From Holosporaceae bacterium UBA3830 (GTDB lineage Bacteria; Pseudomonadota; Alphaproteobacteria; UBA3830): DNA of 52,332 bases. Below are positions 17,928 through 26,609 of this stretch, piece after piece. The position numbers and the translations under genes are program-made. The notes beneath the pieces are model-generated. The model had not been told where the DNA came from and ran no database searches. It was given only the letters and a program-made list of their open reading frames with translations. The DNA is taken from positions 1 to 52,332 of the forward strand of contig DGIE01000061.1 of assembly GCA_002393025.1 (NCBI GenBank), in the 5' to 3' direction. Within the stretch, counting starts at the first letter, position 1. Every line of letters starts with the position of its first letter.

Positions 17928-19445
17928 TTATTTTACAAGGTCTATAGTTTTTACGATCTCAGATATCGACGGAATTTCTGATAGAAGTATTCCGGATTTA
18001 GCTTTCGGACCGTATATGATAGTAAAAGGAATTCCTGATCTAGAATGTTGACGAATAAAATTCATTACTACGTCGTTTTTCTTAGTAATGTCGATTTCGA
18101 TGAATTTTATGTGATGTTGTTTTATTTTGGATCGCACCTGATTTGATTCGAATTTTAGTTTGTTATATTTGCAGGATAAACACCAGTCTGCGGTAATATT
18201 CAAGATGACGATATTGTTTTGTTCAACGAATCTCGAAACTTTTGAAAATTTATCAATTTGTTTTATTTCTGTTTCTTTGGGTGGAATGTTTATGAAAATT
18301 GCGAAAATTAATAAGAGAACAGCGGTTTTGTTATAACTTTTTCTGAATAAAGCGGATGATATTAAAAGTATGATGCAGATAAATGTCATTTCCAGCGGAG
18401 AAATATTGTTCATTAGTATCCATATTAACCAGACGAAGATAATCAGAACTCCGCAGTTTATAATCTTGTTAAATAGTGTTTTCCTAAATAACTTTTCGAA
18501 AGAAAATTTGGAAAATAATATGAGGAAATAGGGAAAAGAAAATCCTGTAGCTATAGCTATAAAAATAAAGAACATTTCCGGAACGGATTCCTGAACAGCA
18601 AATGTTGCGGCTGTTCCCAATAACGGAGCAGTGCACGGAATGGCTAGCAAGGTTGTGATTATACTGTAAACAATGTCGCGAATAAATTTGGCTCCGTGTT
18701 TGTTTAAAAAAGGCCAATCTTTTTCCAAAAATTTAAGGTTTTCTGTGTTCAGATTCCAATAAAAGTGAATCTTATCAGATGAAATTAGACCAAGAACAAA
18801 GAAAAAAAACACCGTAAATTTCAGAAAATATACATTCTGAAAATGCATTCCCCAGCCGATGGTTTCTCCGGATAACTTTAACACAGACAAAATGCCTGCC
18901 AACAACAAAAAACTCAAATAATTTCCGACAATCGAATTAATTATGGTTTCGCGTGAATTCATATGTTTTATTTTTAAAAGGATTACCGGCAATACACAGG
19001 GCATAACATTAAGAAGTAACCCGCCGATAAATCCGAATACGAGCATGATGATAAAAAATTGCACAGAGGTTGTTTTTGAGGAAACATCAGGAGTGAATAT
19101 AAAATCTTTGCTTACAACGGAACAAATATCTTTACAGACGAACAAATCGAATTTCAATACATCTCTTTGATCCTTATCTAATTTACATTTTGTTTCGTAT
19201 TTATTTTCCGAAATTTTCTTAAAATTTTCTTGATAATTAAAAGAGAGTGAATTATATTTTGACTCAATTTCGGGAGCTTTGGCTAATTTCCATGTATTCG
19301 GCAAACTAATTTCAAAAGTAGCAACACCCTTGGTAGACAAATTCCTCAACTTAAGGGATATATCTTCCGATTCTAAGGCACATGTTAAAAAGTTTACAAA
19401 AAAAGTTAAGGCAAAAACAAAAAAAGCACGTAAAAAATATTTCAT
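17928..19445 (-). CDS. dsbD: DsbD-like thiol:disulfide interchange protein
   Basis: 505 residues. A signal peptide (1-22) is followed by a periplasmic beta domain with the cysteine pair C104KDIC108. The membrane core of about eight helices begins near 131, with conserved cysteines in NVMPCVLPV (C150) and in LLAIPCTAPLLG. A C-terminal thioredoxin domain has WCLSC (C422, C425) and cis-Pro GIPF. This is the DsbD three-domain order: electrons pass from cytosolic thioredoxin through the membrane to periplasmic partners. It heads the minus run dsbD-lysS-udg. Its start is only 24 nt from the divergent yqgE start region. A DsbA-like protein (21,661) is a plausible periplasmic counterpart. Confidence 0.9.
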   Translation of the reverse strand: MKYFLRAFFVFALTFFVNFLTCALESEDISLKLRNLSTKGVATFEISLPNTWKLAKAPEIESKYNSLSFNYQENFKKISENKYETKCKLDKDQRDVLKFDLFVCKDICSVVSKDFIFTPDVSSKTTSVQFFIIMLVFGFIGGLLLNVMPCVLPVILLKIKHMNSRETIINSIVGNYLSFLLLAGILSVLKLSGETIGWGMHFQNVYFLKFTVFFFFVLGLISSDKIHFYWNLNTENLKFLEKDWPFLNKHGAKFIRDIVYSIITTLLAIPCTAPLLGTAATFAVQESVPEMFFIFIAIATGFSFPYFLILFSKFSFEKLFRKTLFNKIINCGVLIIFVWLIWILMNNISPLEMTFICIILLISSALFRKSYNKTAVLLLIFAIFINIPPKETEIKQIDKFSKVSRFVEQNNIVILNITADWCLSCKYNKLKFESNQVRSKIKQHHIKFIEIDITKKNDVVMNFIRQHSRSGIPFTIIYGPKAKSGILLSEIPSISEIVKTIDLVK

Positions 19446-19469
19446 TTTAGTAAAAAATTAACTCTCGCA

Positions 19470-20072
19470 ATGTACAATACTAGTATAGACCTGGATGAGA
19501 TGATGAGCAACAGAGAGAGTGATATACGAGATTTAACTGGAAGAATACTTCTTGCAACACCTAATATCCCCGATATTTATATGCGCAAATCGATGGTTTA
19601 TATTTGCAGACATTCTAATGGAGAAGCACTGGGGTTGGTCGTGAATAAAATTTTACCTGAGATAAATCTATTGCAAATTCTTACCAAGGGAAGTTTAGGT
19701 GATGCTGGAAATATAAAAATTCATATCGGAGGAGATCAGGATATAGATAAATGTTATATTCTCCATACTAACCAAAATTTATCTGAAAATACCATTTTTG
19801 TTCGCGATAATATATTCATGACAACATGTGATGACTTAATGAAGTCTTTTTCTTTTGTGATGAGCAAATCCGAACGAAAAATTTTGTGTTTGGGATGTTA
19901 TCGTTGGGGAGCTCAGGAATTGGAAAATGAAGTTTCCTCAAATTATTGGATTCCGATTCCTTCTGATGAAGCCTTAATTTTTGGGGATTCTCGTACAGAC
20001 AAATGGAGCAAGGCTTTTCTCAAGATAGGACTGCGATCTCCTTTGTTTTTAGATAAATTCGGAAAAGCTTAG
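19470..20072 (+). CDS. YqgE/AlgH family protein
   Basis: 200 residues. The family core is clear: LTGRILLATPNIPDIYMRKSMVYICRHSNGEALGLVVNK, then HIGGDQDIDKCYILHT and LGCYRWGAQELENEV. The ATG at 19470 adds about ten residues compared with relatives. The ATGs at 19500 and 19503 would give a more typical N-terminus and are better placed relative to the divergent dsbD gene, so the true start may be there. The family's biochemical role is unsettled. It was first linked to alginate regulation in Pseudomonas. Confidence 0.88.
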   Translation: MYNTSIDLDEMMSNRESDIRDLTGRILLATPNIPDIYMRKSMVYICRHSNGEALGLVVNKILPEINLLQILTKGSLGDAGNIKIHIGGDQDIDKCYILHTNQNLSENTIFVRDNIFMTTCDDLMKSFSFVMSKSERKILCLGCYRWGAQELENEVSSNYWIPIPSDEALIFGDSRTDKWSKAFLKIGLRSPLFLDKFGKA

Positions 20073-20184
20073 TTTGCGTAAAAACACATAGAGCACAAAT
20101 GAAAATATTCACAAAATCAAGCGGAATATAGTTAATTTTATAAAAATAGTACATTGTTTTGTTTGAGAAAAGGAGGGAGGATTT

Positions 20185-20232
20185 GTGTTTAAGACGAAAT
20201 ATCAACTAGACATCGCATTGAACAAGTTGTAG
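20185..20232 (+). CDS. Possible 15-residue leader peptide upstream of pyk
   Basis: GTG at 20185 follows AGGAGGGAGG (20171-20180), the strongest Shine-Dalgarno in the window, at ideal distance. The frame encodes MFKTKYQLDIALNKL and stops at 20230-20232, 29 nt before the pyk ATG, which has its own GGGAGGGAG and AGGAG. A strong ribosome site in front of such a short frame suggests a leader peptide or coupling element rather than chance. There is no attenuator hairpin that I can see. The peptide has no recognisable amino-acid bias. Confidence 0.3.
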   Translation: MFKTKYQLDIALNKL

Positions 20233-20261
20233 ATTGGGAGGGAGTTTTTTAGGAGATTAAT

Positions 20262-21656
20262 ATGAAAAGATGTCGTAATACTAAAATAGTTGCAACGATT
20301 GGTCCTTCGAGCAACAGTCCTGAAGTTATCGAGAAACTGTATCTTAGTGGAGTTGATGTTTTCAGATTAAATTTTTCTCATGGAGATCATGCAGGACATG
20401 AAAAAGTTTACGATATCATTAGATCGACTGGTCGCAAATATCATTCTTTTCCGACGATTTTAGTTGATCTTCAAGGTCCTAAGTTAAGAGTTGGCACTTT
20501 TGAAAACAGCAAAATTTTTCTTGAGGAAGGTGATGTTTTCAGATTTGATTTAGACAAGACACCAGGTGATACAAAGAGAGTTAATTTGCCTCATCCTGAG
20601 ATTCTGGAAGCTCTGAAAGTCGGAACGACGTTGTTGTTAGACGATGGTAAGTTGCGTTTTGAGGTTTTGTCTTGTTCTCCTGAATATGCGGAAGTGAAAG
20701 TGATTGTAGGGGGACAATTATCCAATAGAAAAGGAGTTAATGTTCCGCACGTAATGCTTCCGATTCCAGCGTTGACGAAAAAAGATAGAGATGATTTGGA
20801 TTTTGCTTTAAAGTTAGGAGTTGATTGGGTAGCTCTTTCTTTTGTTCAGAATGTCGAAGATGTGGAGGAAGCCCATAACATAATAAAGGGAAGAGCGAAG
20901 GTTTTGGCAAAGATAGAAAAACCTTTAGCTGTTCAGTCAATTGAGCCTATTACCAAGATTTCGGATGGTATTATGGTTGCTCGAGGTGATTTGGGTGTTG
21001 AGATGAATCCCGAAGAGGTACCTATGGCACAGCGCTTAATTATAAATACGTGTCACAGAATGGGGAAACCTGTTATTGTTGCTACTCAAATGTTGGAATC
21101 AATGATAACTTCTCCAAGTCCGACACGAGCTGAAGTTTCGGATGTTGCAAATGCTGTGTATTGCGGAGCCGATGCGACGATGCTGTCAGCAGAATCTGCT
21201 TCAGGGCAATATCCTTTGGAGGCTGTAAGCATGATGAGCAGAATTATCGAGGTTACAGAAAGAGATCCGAGTTGCGTGAGAAGAATTGAAGATGATACGC
21301 AATGTCCACATCAGACAGCCTTAGATGCAAAATGCAAGGCAGCAAAGTCCGCAGCAATGTATAGTAATGCGTCCTGCATTGTGATGTTTACGGATTCTTT
21401 TGAACATGTGGCCTGTTGTGCGAGGTTCAGGCCTACGTGTCCTATTCTGTTAGGAACAAGTTCGGATCATCTTTCTCGACAAGCCGGGTTGTTATGCGGG
21501 GTATATTCATTCGTAATGAAAAAAGAATTTAATCTGGATAAGCTTTGTAAAATAGCGACAACTGCTGTTGTGGATCGAAAATTCGCAAAAATCGGAGATA
21601 ATATTGTGATGTTAAACGATTTTGATAATGATTCGGTAAATATTTTAAAGATTTAG
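20262..21656 (+). CDS. pyk: Pyruvate kinase
   Basis: 464 residues of the standard pyruvate kinase: N-terminal CRNTKIVATIGPSSNSPEVIEKL and VFRLNFSHGDH, ATP/phosphate site region, LVDLQGPKLRVG, the metal-site strand KVLAKIEKP (catalytic Lys), the signature MVARGDLGVEM, and VIVATQMLESMI. The C-terminal allosteric-type domain is present. It catalyses phosphoenolpyruvate plus ADP to pyruvate plus ATP. It is followed after 4 nt by a DsbA-like gene, so the two are probably cotranscribed. The 190-nt leader contains a possible short peptide (20185-20232). Confidence 0.96.
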   Translation: MKRCRNTKIVATIGPSSNSPEVIEKLYLSGVDVFRLNFSHGDHAGHEKVYDIIRSTGRKYHSFPTILVDLQGPKLRVGTFENSKIFLEEGDVFRFDLDKTPGDTKRVNLPHPEILEALKVGTTLLLDDGKLRFEVLSCSPEYAEVKVIVGGQLSNRKGVNVPHVMLPIPALTKKDRDDLDFALKLGVDWVALSFVQNVEDVEEAHNIIKGRAKVLAKIEKPLAVQSIEPITKISDGIMVARGDLGVEMNPEEVPMAQRLIINTCHRMGKPVIVATQMLESMITSPSPTRAEVSDVANAVYCGADATMLSAESASGQYPLEAVSMMSRIIEVTERDPSCVRRIEDDTQCPHQTALDAKCKAAKSAAMYSNASCIVMFTDSFEHVACCARFRPTCPILLGTSSDHLSRQAGLLCGVYSFVMKKEFNLDKLCKIATTAVVDRKFAKIGDNIVMLNDFDNDSVNILKI

Positions 21657-21660
21657 TTAT

Positions 21661-22464
21661 ATGAAATATCTTGTTTATAGCTTGTTTTGTATTTCACTTG
21701 TTTCTCATGTTTGGGGGGACACAAAACAAGATTTGAATGTGCAGTCAGCAGTTGGTACAGGGATCGAGAGGAGTTCGCAAGATCCCAGTGCTCCTTTTCC
21801 CGATACCAAAAAATCGGACTTAGAAAAACAGGAGGAGAGTTCCCAATTTATAGATGAAAGCAAATCGTTTTCCGAGAATCTGAAAAATCTGGAAATTCCT
21901 GATTCGTTTAAACTGGATGATATAGTTATAGGGGATGAACAAGCTCCTCATACGCTGATTGTATATTCGTCTTTTAGTTGTAATCATTGTTGCAAATTTC
22001 ACAAGGAAGAGTTTCCTAAACTAAAAAAGCAGTATGTCGATGCAGGAAAGTTAAGGATTGTTTTGCGCAACTATATAGATGATCTCGGAGCTTTGGAAGC
22101 GGCAATTTTGATGAGAATTTTTTATAAAAAATCCAAGGATGCTATTGCTTTATACAGAATGATTTTTGGTGTCCAAAAAGACTGGATGAAGTCTTCAAAT
22201 CCTCGTGAATTTTTGAAACAAATTTTCATAAAAGCGGGATATGACAAGGAAGAAGTTGCAAATTATCTGGACACGAACAATCAAGAATATAAAAAAATTT
22301 CTGCAGGACTTATGAAAGAACAACAATGGGCAATGCATGTTTTGCAAATATCGTCTGTACCGGCGTTTGTTCTAGATAACCGAGTTCATCAGGGAGTTTT
22401 AACTAGCGAAGAAATCATAGAAAAAATGGGGATGGAATCAGAGAAAAAATTATCCGACCGTTAA
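21661..22464 (+). CDS. DsbA-family thiol:disulfide oxidoreductase
   Basis: 267 residues. A signal peptide (1-19) is followed by a long charged linker (about 20-80) and a thioredoxin fold with inserted helices. The active site is CNHC (C107, C110) in SSFSCNHCCKFHKEEFP. The cis-Pro loop is SSVPAFVLDN. This is the DsbA/Com1-like type used in alphaproteobacteria, acting in the periplasm to introduce or shuffle disulfides. The partner DsbD-like protein is at 17,928. It follows pyk by only 4 nt. Whether it is an oxidase or an isomerase cannot be told from sequence. Confidence 0.88.
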   Translation: MKYLVYSLFCISLVSHVWGDTKQDLNVQSAVGTGIERSSQDPSAPFPDTKKSDLEKQEESSQFIDESKSFSENLKNLEIPDSFKLDDIVIGDEQAPHTLIVYSSFSCNHCCKFHKEEFPKLKKQYVDAGKLRIVLRNYIDDLGALEAAILMRIFYKKSKDAIALYRMIFGVQKDWMKSSNPREFLKQIFIKAGYDKEEVANYLDTNNQEYKKISAGLMKEQQWAMHVLQISSVPAFVLDNRVHQGVLTSEEIIEKMGMESEKKLSDR

Positions 22465-22524
22465 AATTCTAGATTATTTTCAAAAGAGTTACAAAATCAG
22501 GTAGTTATCTGTGTTTTGGTCTGA

Positions 22525-22553
22525 TTGCCTGTGTGGTCGGTCTATGATAGACT
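22525..22553 (+). promoter_or_regulatory. Candidate promoter of der
   Basis: TTGCCT (22525-22530), a 17-nt spacer and TAGACT (22548-22553) lie about 31 nt upstream of the der ATG, in a 119-nt gap after the DsbA-like gene. Confidence 0.5.
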
Positions 22554-22583
22554 CAGCATCGCAAGTTGATTCGGTGTTAAGTT

Positions 22584-23912
22584 ATGAAAATTGCCTTAAT
22601 AGGGCGTCCTAATGTAGGGAAGTCGACGCTTTTTAATCGTTTGGTTGGTCAAAGGAATGCTATCGTTGGGGATATGCCTGGGATTACCCGTGACAGAAAA
22701 ATTGTAGATGCAGATTTTTTCGGAATTCATATTAAAGTTATCGATACTCCAGGAATAGATCCTTTTTCAAAAGATGATCTGGCAAAATCCATGAATTTAC
22801 AATCTCTCGCAGCGTTGTCGGAATCTGATATTGTGTTTTTTGTCGTGGATGCTATTGATGGCGTTACAGAATATGATAAATCCATTGCCGTATGGCTAAG
22901 AAAATCGTTTAAACAATATGGAAACCGTCCTGTAATAGTAATAAAGAATAAAAGTGAAAATCCGTCAGTACAGGTTAGCACTGCTTCGTTGGGCTTTGGG
23001 GAAGGCGTTGCGATTTCGGCGGAGCACAATTTGGGGTTTGATGAGCTTTTAAATTTAATGAGTGATTTTGATTTCCCAGGAGAGGAACCTTTTGAAGACA
23101 AGGAGATTCCATTAAAAGTTGCAATTATTGGACGCCCAAATGTAGGCAAATCCACTTTGATTAATGCAATTATTGGAGAAAATCGTTTGTTAACGGGGGA
23201 TAGAGCTGGGATTACCCGTGATTCCATTTCTTTGAATTGGAAATATAAAGGTAAAAAAATTTCCCTGATTGATACTGCTGGACAGAGGAAAAGATCGAAA
23301 ATTCAAAAAAAGGCAGAAAGCATGTCTGTATCTGACGCATGGAGATATGTAAAGCAGTCCCATGTTGTGGTATTGGTTATGGATATTCGACAACCTTTGG
23401 AAAAGCAAGATGTAACCATTGCTCGTAAAGCTTTTGATGAGGGGAAAATTATAATTTTTGCGTTAAATAAAAGTGATATGGTTCCAAATGCAGAAGAAAT
23501 TCAAGAAGACGTTGAACGTCGAGCGAAATACGAATTTTCTCAGGTGTTAGGAGTTCCCTGTTTGCTGGTTTCTGCTAAGGAGAGATTAGGGCTTGTGAGA
23601 ATTTTCAACAAAGCTTTTGAACTTTATGATAAATGGAATACAAGAATTTCGACAGGTGCTCTCAATAAGTGGTTTCATTGGGCTATCGAAAGAAATCATC
23701 CTCCGTTGGTTAATGGCATGCCTATAAAGTTGAAATATATTTCGCAAACCAATACTCGTCCTCCGACTTTTGCAATTTTTGCTAACCGAGTTGAGTATTT
23801 GCCTGAAAGTTACAAGAAATATCTTGTGAATAATTTACGAAAGTCTTTTAATTTTGATGGGATTCCATTACGGATTTTTGTAAGACAGAGAAAGAATCCT
23901 TATGCGGAATAA
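22584..23912 (+). CDS. der: Ribosome-associated double GTPase Der (EngA)
   Basis: 442 residues with two tandem GTPase domains and a C-terminal KH-like domain, the arrangement unique to Der. Walker A of domain 1 is GRPNVGKSTLF (residue about 7); of domain 2 GRPNVGKSTLINA (about 181). Each has its G3 motif (DTPGID and DTAGQRKR) and ALNKSD for guanine binding in the second. The G4 motif of domain 1, usually NKxD, reads NKSE here (VIKNKSEN), a mild deviation. KH domain: PPTFAIFANRVEYLPESYKKYLVNNLRK. Der is needed for 50S ribosome maturation. It has its own promoter candidate upstream. Confidence 0.96.
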   Translation: MKIALIGRPNVGKSTLFNRLVGQRNAIVGDMPGITRDRKIVDADFFGIHIKVIDTPGIDPFSKDDLAKSMNLQSLAALSESDIVFFVVDAIDGVTEYDKSIAVWLRKSFKQYGNRPVIVIKNKSENPSVQVSTASLGFGEGVAISAEHNLGFDELLNLMSDFDFPGEEPFEDKEIPLKVAIIGRPNVGKSTLINAIIGENRLLTGDRAGITRDSISLNWKYKGKKISLIDTAGQRKRSKIQKKAESMSVSDAWRYVKQSHVVVLVMDIRQPLEKQDVTIARKAFDEGKIIIFALNKSDMVPNAEEIQEDVERRAKYEFSQVLGVPCLLVSAKERLGLVRIFNKAFELYDKWNTRISTGALNKWFHWAIERNHPPLVNGMPIKLKYISQTNTRPPTFAIFANRVEYLPESYKKYLVNNLRKSFNFDGIPLRIFVRQRKNPYAE

Positions 23913-23960
23913 ATTTTAAAAGATTTACACTTAAAAAAAAGAAAGGCTGTGAGAAAAATT

Positions 23961-23989
23961 TTGCTAAAAGTCACAGACGGTAGTATACT
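23961..23989 (+). promoter_or_regulatory. Strong sigma70-type promoter of dnaB
   Basis: TTGCTA (23961-23966), a 17-nt spacer and TATACT (23984-23989). Transcription would begin near 23996, leaving only a few bases before the TTG at 24000. This favours the ATG at 24018 as the dnaB start. Confidence 0.68.
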
Positions 23990-24017
23990 CTAACGGTTTT
24001 TGAGTAATAAGAGTGAT

Positions 24018-25451
24018 ATGGATCCGCTGGAATCTAGATTTCAATCACAATCGATGAGAGAGTTGCCACATAATTTAGAGGCAGAGCAGTCTTTACTGGG
24101 GTCTCTCATGCTAAATAACGAATGTTTCGAGGATATCTCTGATATAGTGTCACCTGCGCATTTCTTTGTTCCGGTAAATGGAGAAATTTTTTCAGTGATG
24201 AGCTCCCTAATTTCTCAAGGTTTGGTGGCTGATCCCATTACGCTGCGTTCATACTTTGAAAAGAACGATAGTTTGCAGAAAGTTGAGGGTGGGAATTACC
24301 TAATTCAGTTGGTAAATTCTGTGGTATCGATTGCCGGCGCTGAAGATTATGCCAAACTTATATATGATTTATACAACCGGCGACAATTGATTCTTATTGG
24401 GGAGGATATTATTCGTGAGGCTTCAATTTTTGATCTGAATGCAAATAGTGAATCTCTTATAGAAAAAGCCGAATCCCAACTATATGATTTGGCTATGGAC
24501 AATACTCGCGGAATGTGTATGAGCTTTTCCGATGTTGTCAAAACAGCAGTTCAAACCATAGAAGAAGCTTACAAAAGTGAAAATAAGCTTATAGGCGTTA
24601 CCAGTGGGTTTATCGATCTGAATCGAAAACTTGGTGGGCTTAATAGATCAGATTTGATTATTCTTGCAGGGCGTCCTTCTATGGGAAAAACTGCTTTGGC
24701 CACAAATATTGCGTTCAAAGTTGCAATGGATAAGTTGCTTGAAAGGGAAGGGGCAGGAAAAGTTGCATTTTTTTCTTTAGAGATGTCTGCTGAACAATTG
24801 GTTTCTCGTATTTTATCTCAGGAGAGTATGATTCCTTCTGAAAAAATTCGTCGAGGAGAAATAAAAGAGGAAGAAATCGGAAAAATTCGAAGTTTACAAA
24901 AAAAATTGGCTAATATTCCTCTTTTCATAGAAGATACTCCTGCAATGACTGTTTCTTCTATTCGAACTCGTGCAAGAAAATTACAGAGAAAAGAAGGATT
25001 GGATCTGATCGTTATTGATTATCTGCAGTTACTTCAGGGAAGTACTGATCGACGCAATGATAATCGTGTTCAGGAAATTTCGGAAATTACACGTTCGTTA
25101 AAAGGATTGGCCAAAGAGTTAAATATTCCGATTATTGCGCTGTCTCAGTTGTCACGAGCGGTTGAAATTCGTGATGATAAACGTCCGCAGCTGGCAGATC
25201 TTCGAGAATCAGGTTCCATCGAGCAAGATGCCGATGTCGTTATGTTTGTGTATAGAGAAGAATATTATCTCGAAAGAACAAAACCGCAAGAAGGAACACC
25301 GGAATTTGATAAGTGGTATACAAAAATGCAGAATGCTCATAATAAAGCAGAAGTTATCATTGCCAAACAGCGACACGGACCTATTGGCACCGTAGAGTTG
25401 TTTTTTGATGGTCAATTCACAAAGTTTGATAATTTAGCTGATAATAGGTAG
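24018..25451 (+). CDS. dnaB: Replicative DNA helicase DnaB
   Basis: 477 residues from ATG 24018 (a TTG at 24000 would add six but lies almost at the predicted transcript start). The N-terminal primase-binding domain (PHNLEAEQSLLGSLMLNNECFEDI) is followed by a RecA-type motor with Walker A GRPSMGKTALA, VAFFSLEMSAEQLVSRI, Walker B LIVIDYLQLL, ALSQLSRAVE and the arginine-finger region KQRHGPIGTVEL. It unwinds DNA at the replication fork as a hexamer. No intein interrupts it. alr follows after 15 nt, so the two form an operon. Confidence 0.96.
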   Translation: MDPLESRFQSQSMRELPHNLEAEQSLLGSLMLNNECFEDISDIVSPAHFFVPVNGEIFSVMSSLISQGLVADPITLRSYFEKNDSLQKVEGGNYLIQLVNSVVSIAGAEDYAKLIYDLYNRRQLILIGEDIIREASIFDLNANSESLIEKAESQLYDLAMDNTRGMCMSFSDVVKTAVQTIEEAYKSENKLIGVTSGFIDLNRKLGGLNRSDLIILAGRPSMGKTALATNIAFKVAMDKLLEREGAGKVAFFSLEMSAEQLVSRILSQESMIPSEKIRRGEIKEEEIGKIRSLQKKLANIPLFIEDTPAMTVSSIRTRARKLQRKEGLDLIVIDYLQLLQGSTDRRNDNRVQEISEITRSLKGLAKELNIPIIALSQLSRAVEIRDDKRPQLADLRESGSIEQDADVVMFVYREEYYLERTKPQEGTPEFDKWYTKMQNAHNKAEVIIAKQRHGPIGTVELFFDGQFTKFDNLADNR

Positions 25452-25466
25452 AAACAGGTATAAGGA

Positions 25467-26597
25467 ATGGATTTTCAAAGAGTTTTGGATAAGGTTGCAC
25501 CTCAGGTATTGTCGGTCGCGGTGATAAATTTGGATAATATTGCGTATAACTATCATAAAGTTGAAGACGAGCTCTCTAAAGGTTCGATCGTCTCTGCCGT
25601 GGTAAAAGGAAATTCTTATGGTTTCGGAGCAGTTCCCGTCAGTAGAAGATTGTATAAAGAGGGCTGCAGGAATTTTTTTGTCGCTACCATAGACGAAGGA
25701 ATCGAAATAAGAAATGTGCTTACCGATGAAAGTGTCCGAATATTCGTTTTAAGTGGAGTTTTTGAAAATACCGAAGATGTTTTGCTTAAATATAAACTTG
25801 TTCCTGTCGTAAATAACTGGGTTCAAGCGAATATTTGGGTGAAAAAAGCAAAAGATCTAAACACAAAATTAGATGTCGTGGTACATGTAGATACAGGAAT
25901 GTCTCGCAACGGATTTTTGGAAGATGACGAGCAACGTAGTCGTAAGGATATCTTAGACAACCTGAATTTGCTTTTTGTTATGAGTCACTTGGCTTGTGCT
26001 GATGATGCCTCCAGTGAAATGAACAAAAAGCAACTGGAAAGATTCAAATCCGCTTTGAAAAAGTTCGATAATCCGATGTCTTGTTTATCTGCAACTAACG
26101 GAATTTTTTTGGGAAAAGACTATCAATTCGATATGGTAAGACCGGGAAAGGCTATTTACGGTTTTTCGATTCGTGAAGATATGATAGGAATTGTAAAACC
26201 CGTCATGGATATTTTTTCGAGAATTGTTCAGGTTAATCATTTAAAAAAGGGAGATACTGTGGGGTACGGATCGACTTTTATCGCTCCTCACGATATGACT
26301 TCCATAACTTTGGGAATAGGTTATTCCGACGGATTTATGAGAAAATTTTCGGGATTCGGACACGGATTTTTAGGAGGTAAAAAGCTCCCTATGATAGGTC
26401 GGATTTCGATGGATTACATAACCCTTGATGCATTGGAAGTTGATGAAAAGTATTTAAAACTAGGAAATTGGGTTGCGCTGACTCATTCTCCTGACTACAC
26501 CGTTGAAAAATGGGCTCTTGAATTGGGAACCATTCCTCACGAAATTACTTGCCGCTTGGGAAGTCGTGTCGAAAAGATTTATATAGGTGATATTTGA
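25467..26597 (+). CDS. alr: Alanine racemase
   Basis: 376 residues. The pyridoxal-phosphate lysine is K47 in SAVVKGNSYGFG, and the catalytic tyrosine region VGYGSTFIAP is present. VHVDTGMSRNGF and GIGYSDGFMRKFSGFG and a C-terminal beta domain with MIGRISMDYITLD complete the family pattern. It makes D-alanine for peptidoglycan, which implies the organism keeps a cell wall. It sits 15 nt after dnaB and its stop is 12 nt from the convergent pepP stop. I see no terminator between them. Confidence 0.95.
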   Translation: MDFQRVLDKVAPQVLSVAVINLDNIAYNYHKVEDELSKGSIVSAVVKGNSYGFGAVPVSRRLYKEGCRNFFVATIDEGIEIRNVLTDESVRIFVLSGVFENTEDVLLKYKLVPVVNNWVQANIWVKKAKDLNTKLDVVVHVDTGMSRNGFLEDDEQRSRKDILDNLNLLFVMSHLACADDASSEMNKKQLERFKSALKKFDNPMSCLSATNGIFLGKDYQFDMVRPGKAIYGFSIREDMIGIVKPVMDIFSRIVQVNHLKKGDTVGYGSTFIAPHDMTSITLGIGYSDGFMRKFSGFGHGFLGGKKLPMIGRISMDYITLDALEVDEKYLKLGNWVALTHSPDYTVEKWALELGTIPHEITCRLGSRVEKIYIGDI

Positions 26598-26609
26598 TGA
26601 CCAATGGGG

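Noticed and set aside
22727..23227. 166-codon minus-strand frame over der.
   Set aside because: Antisense shadow of the highly conserved GTPase domains.
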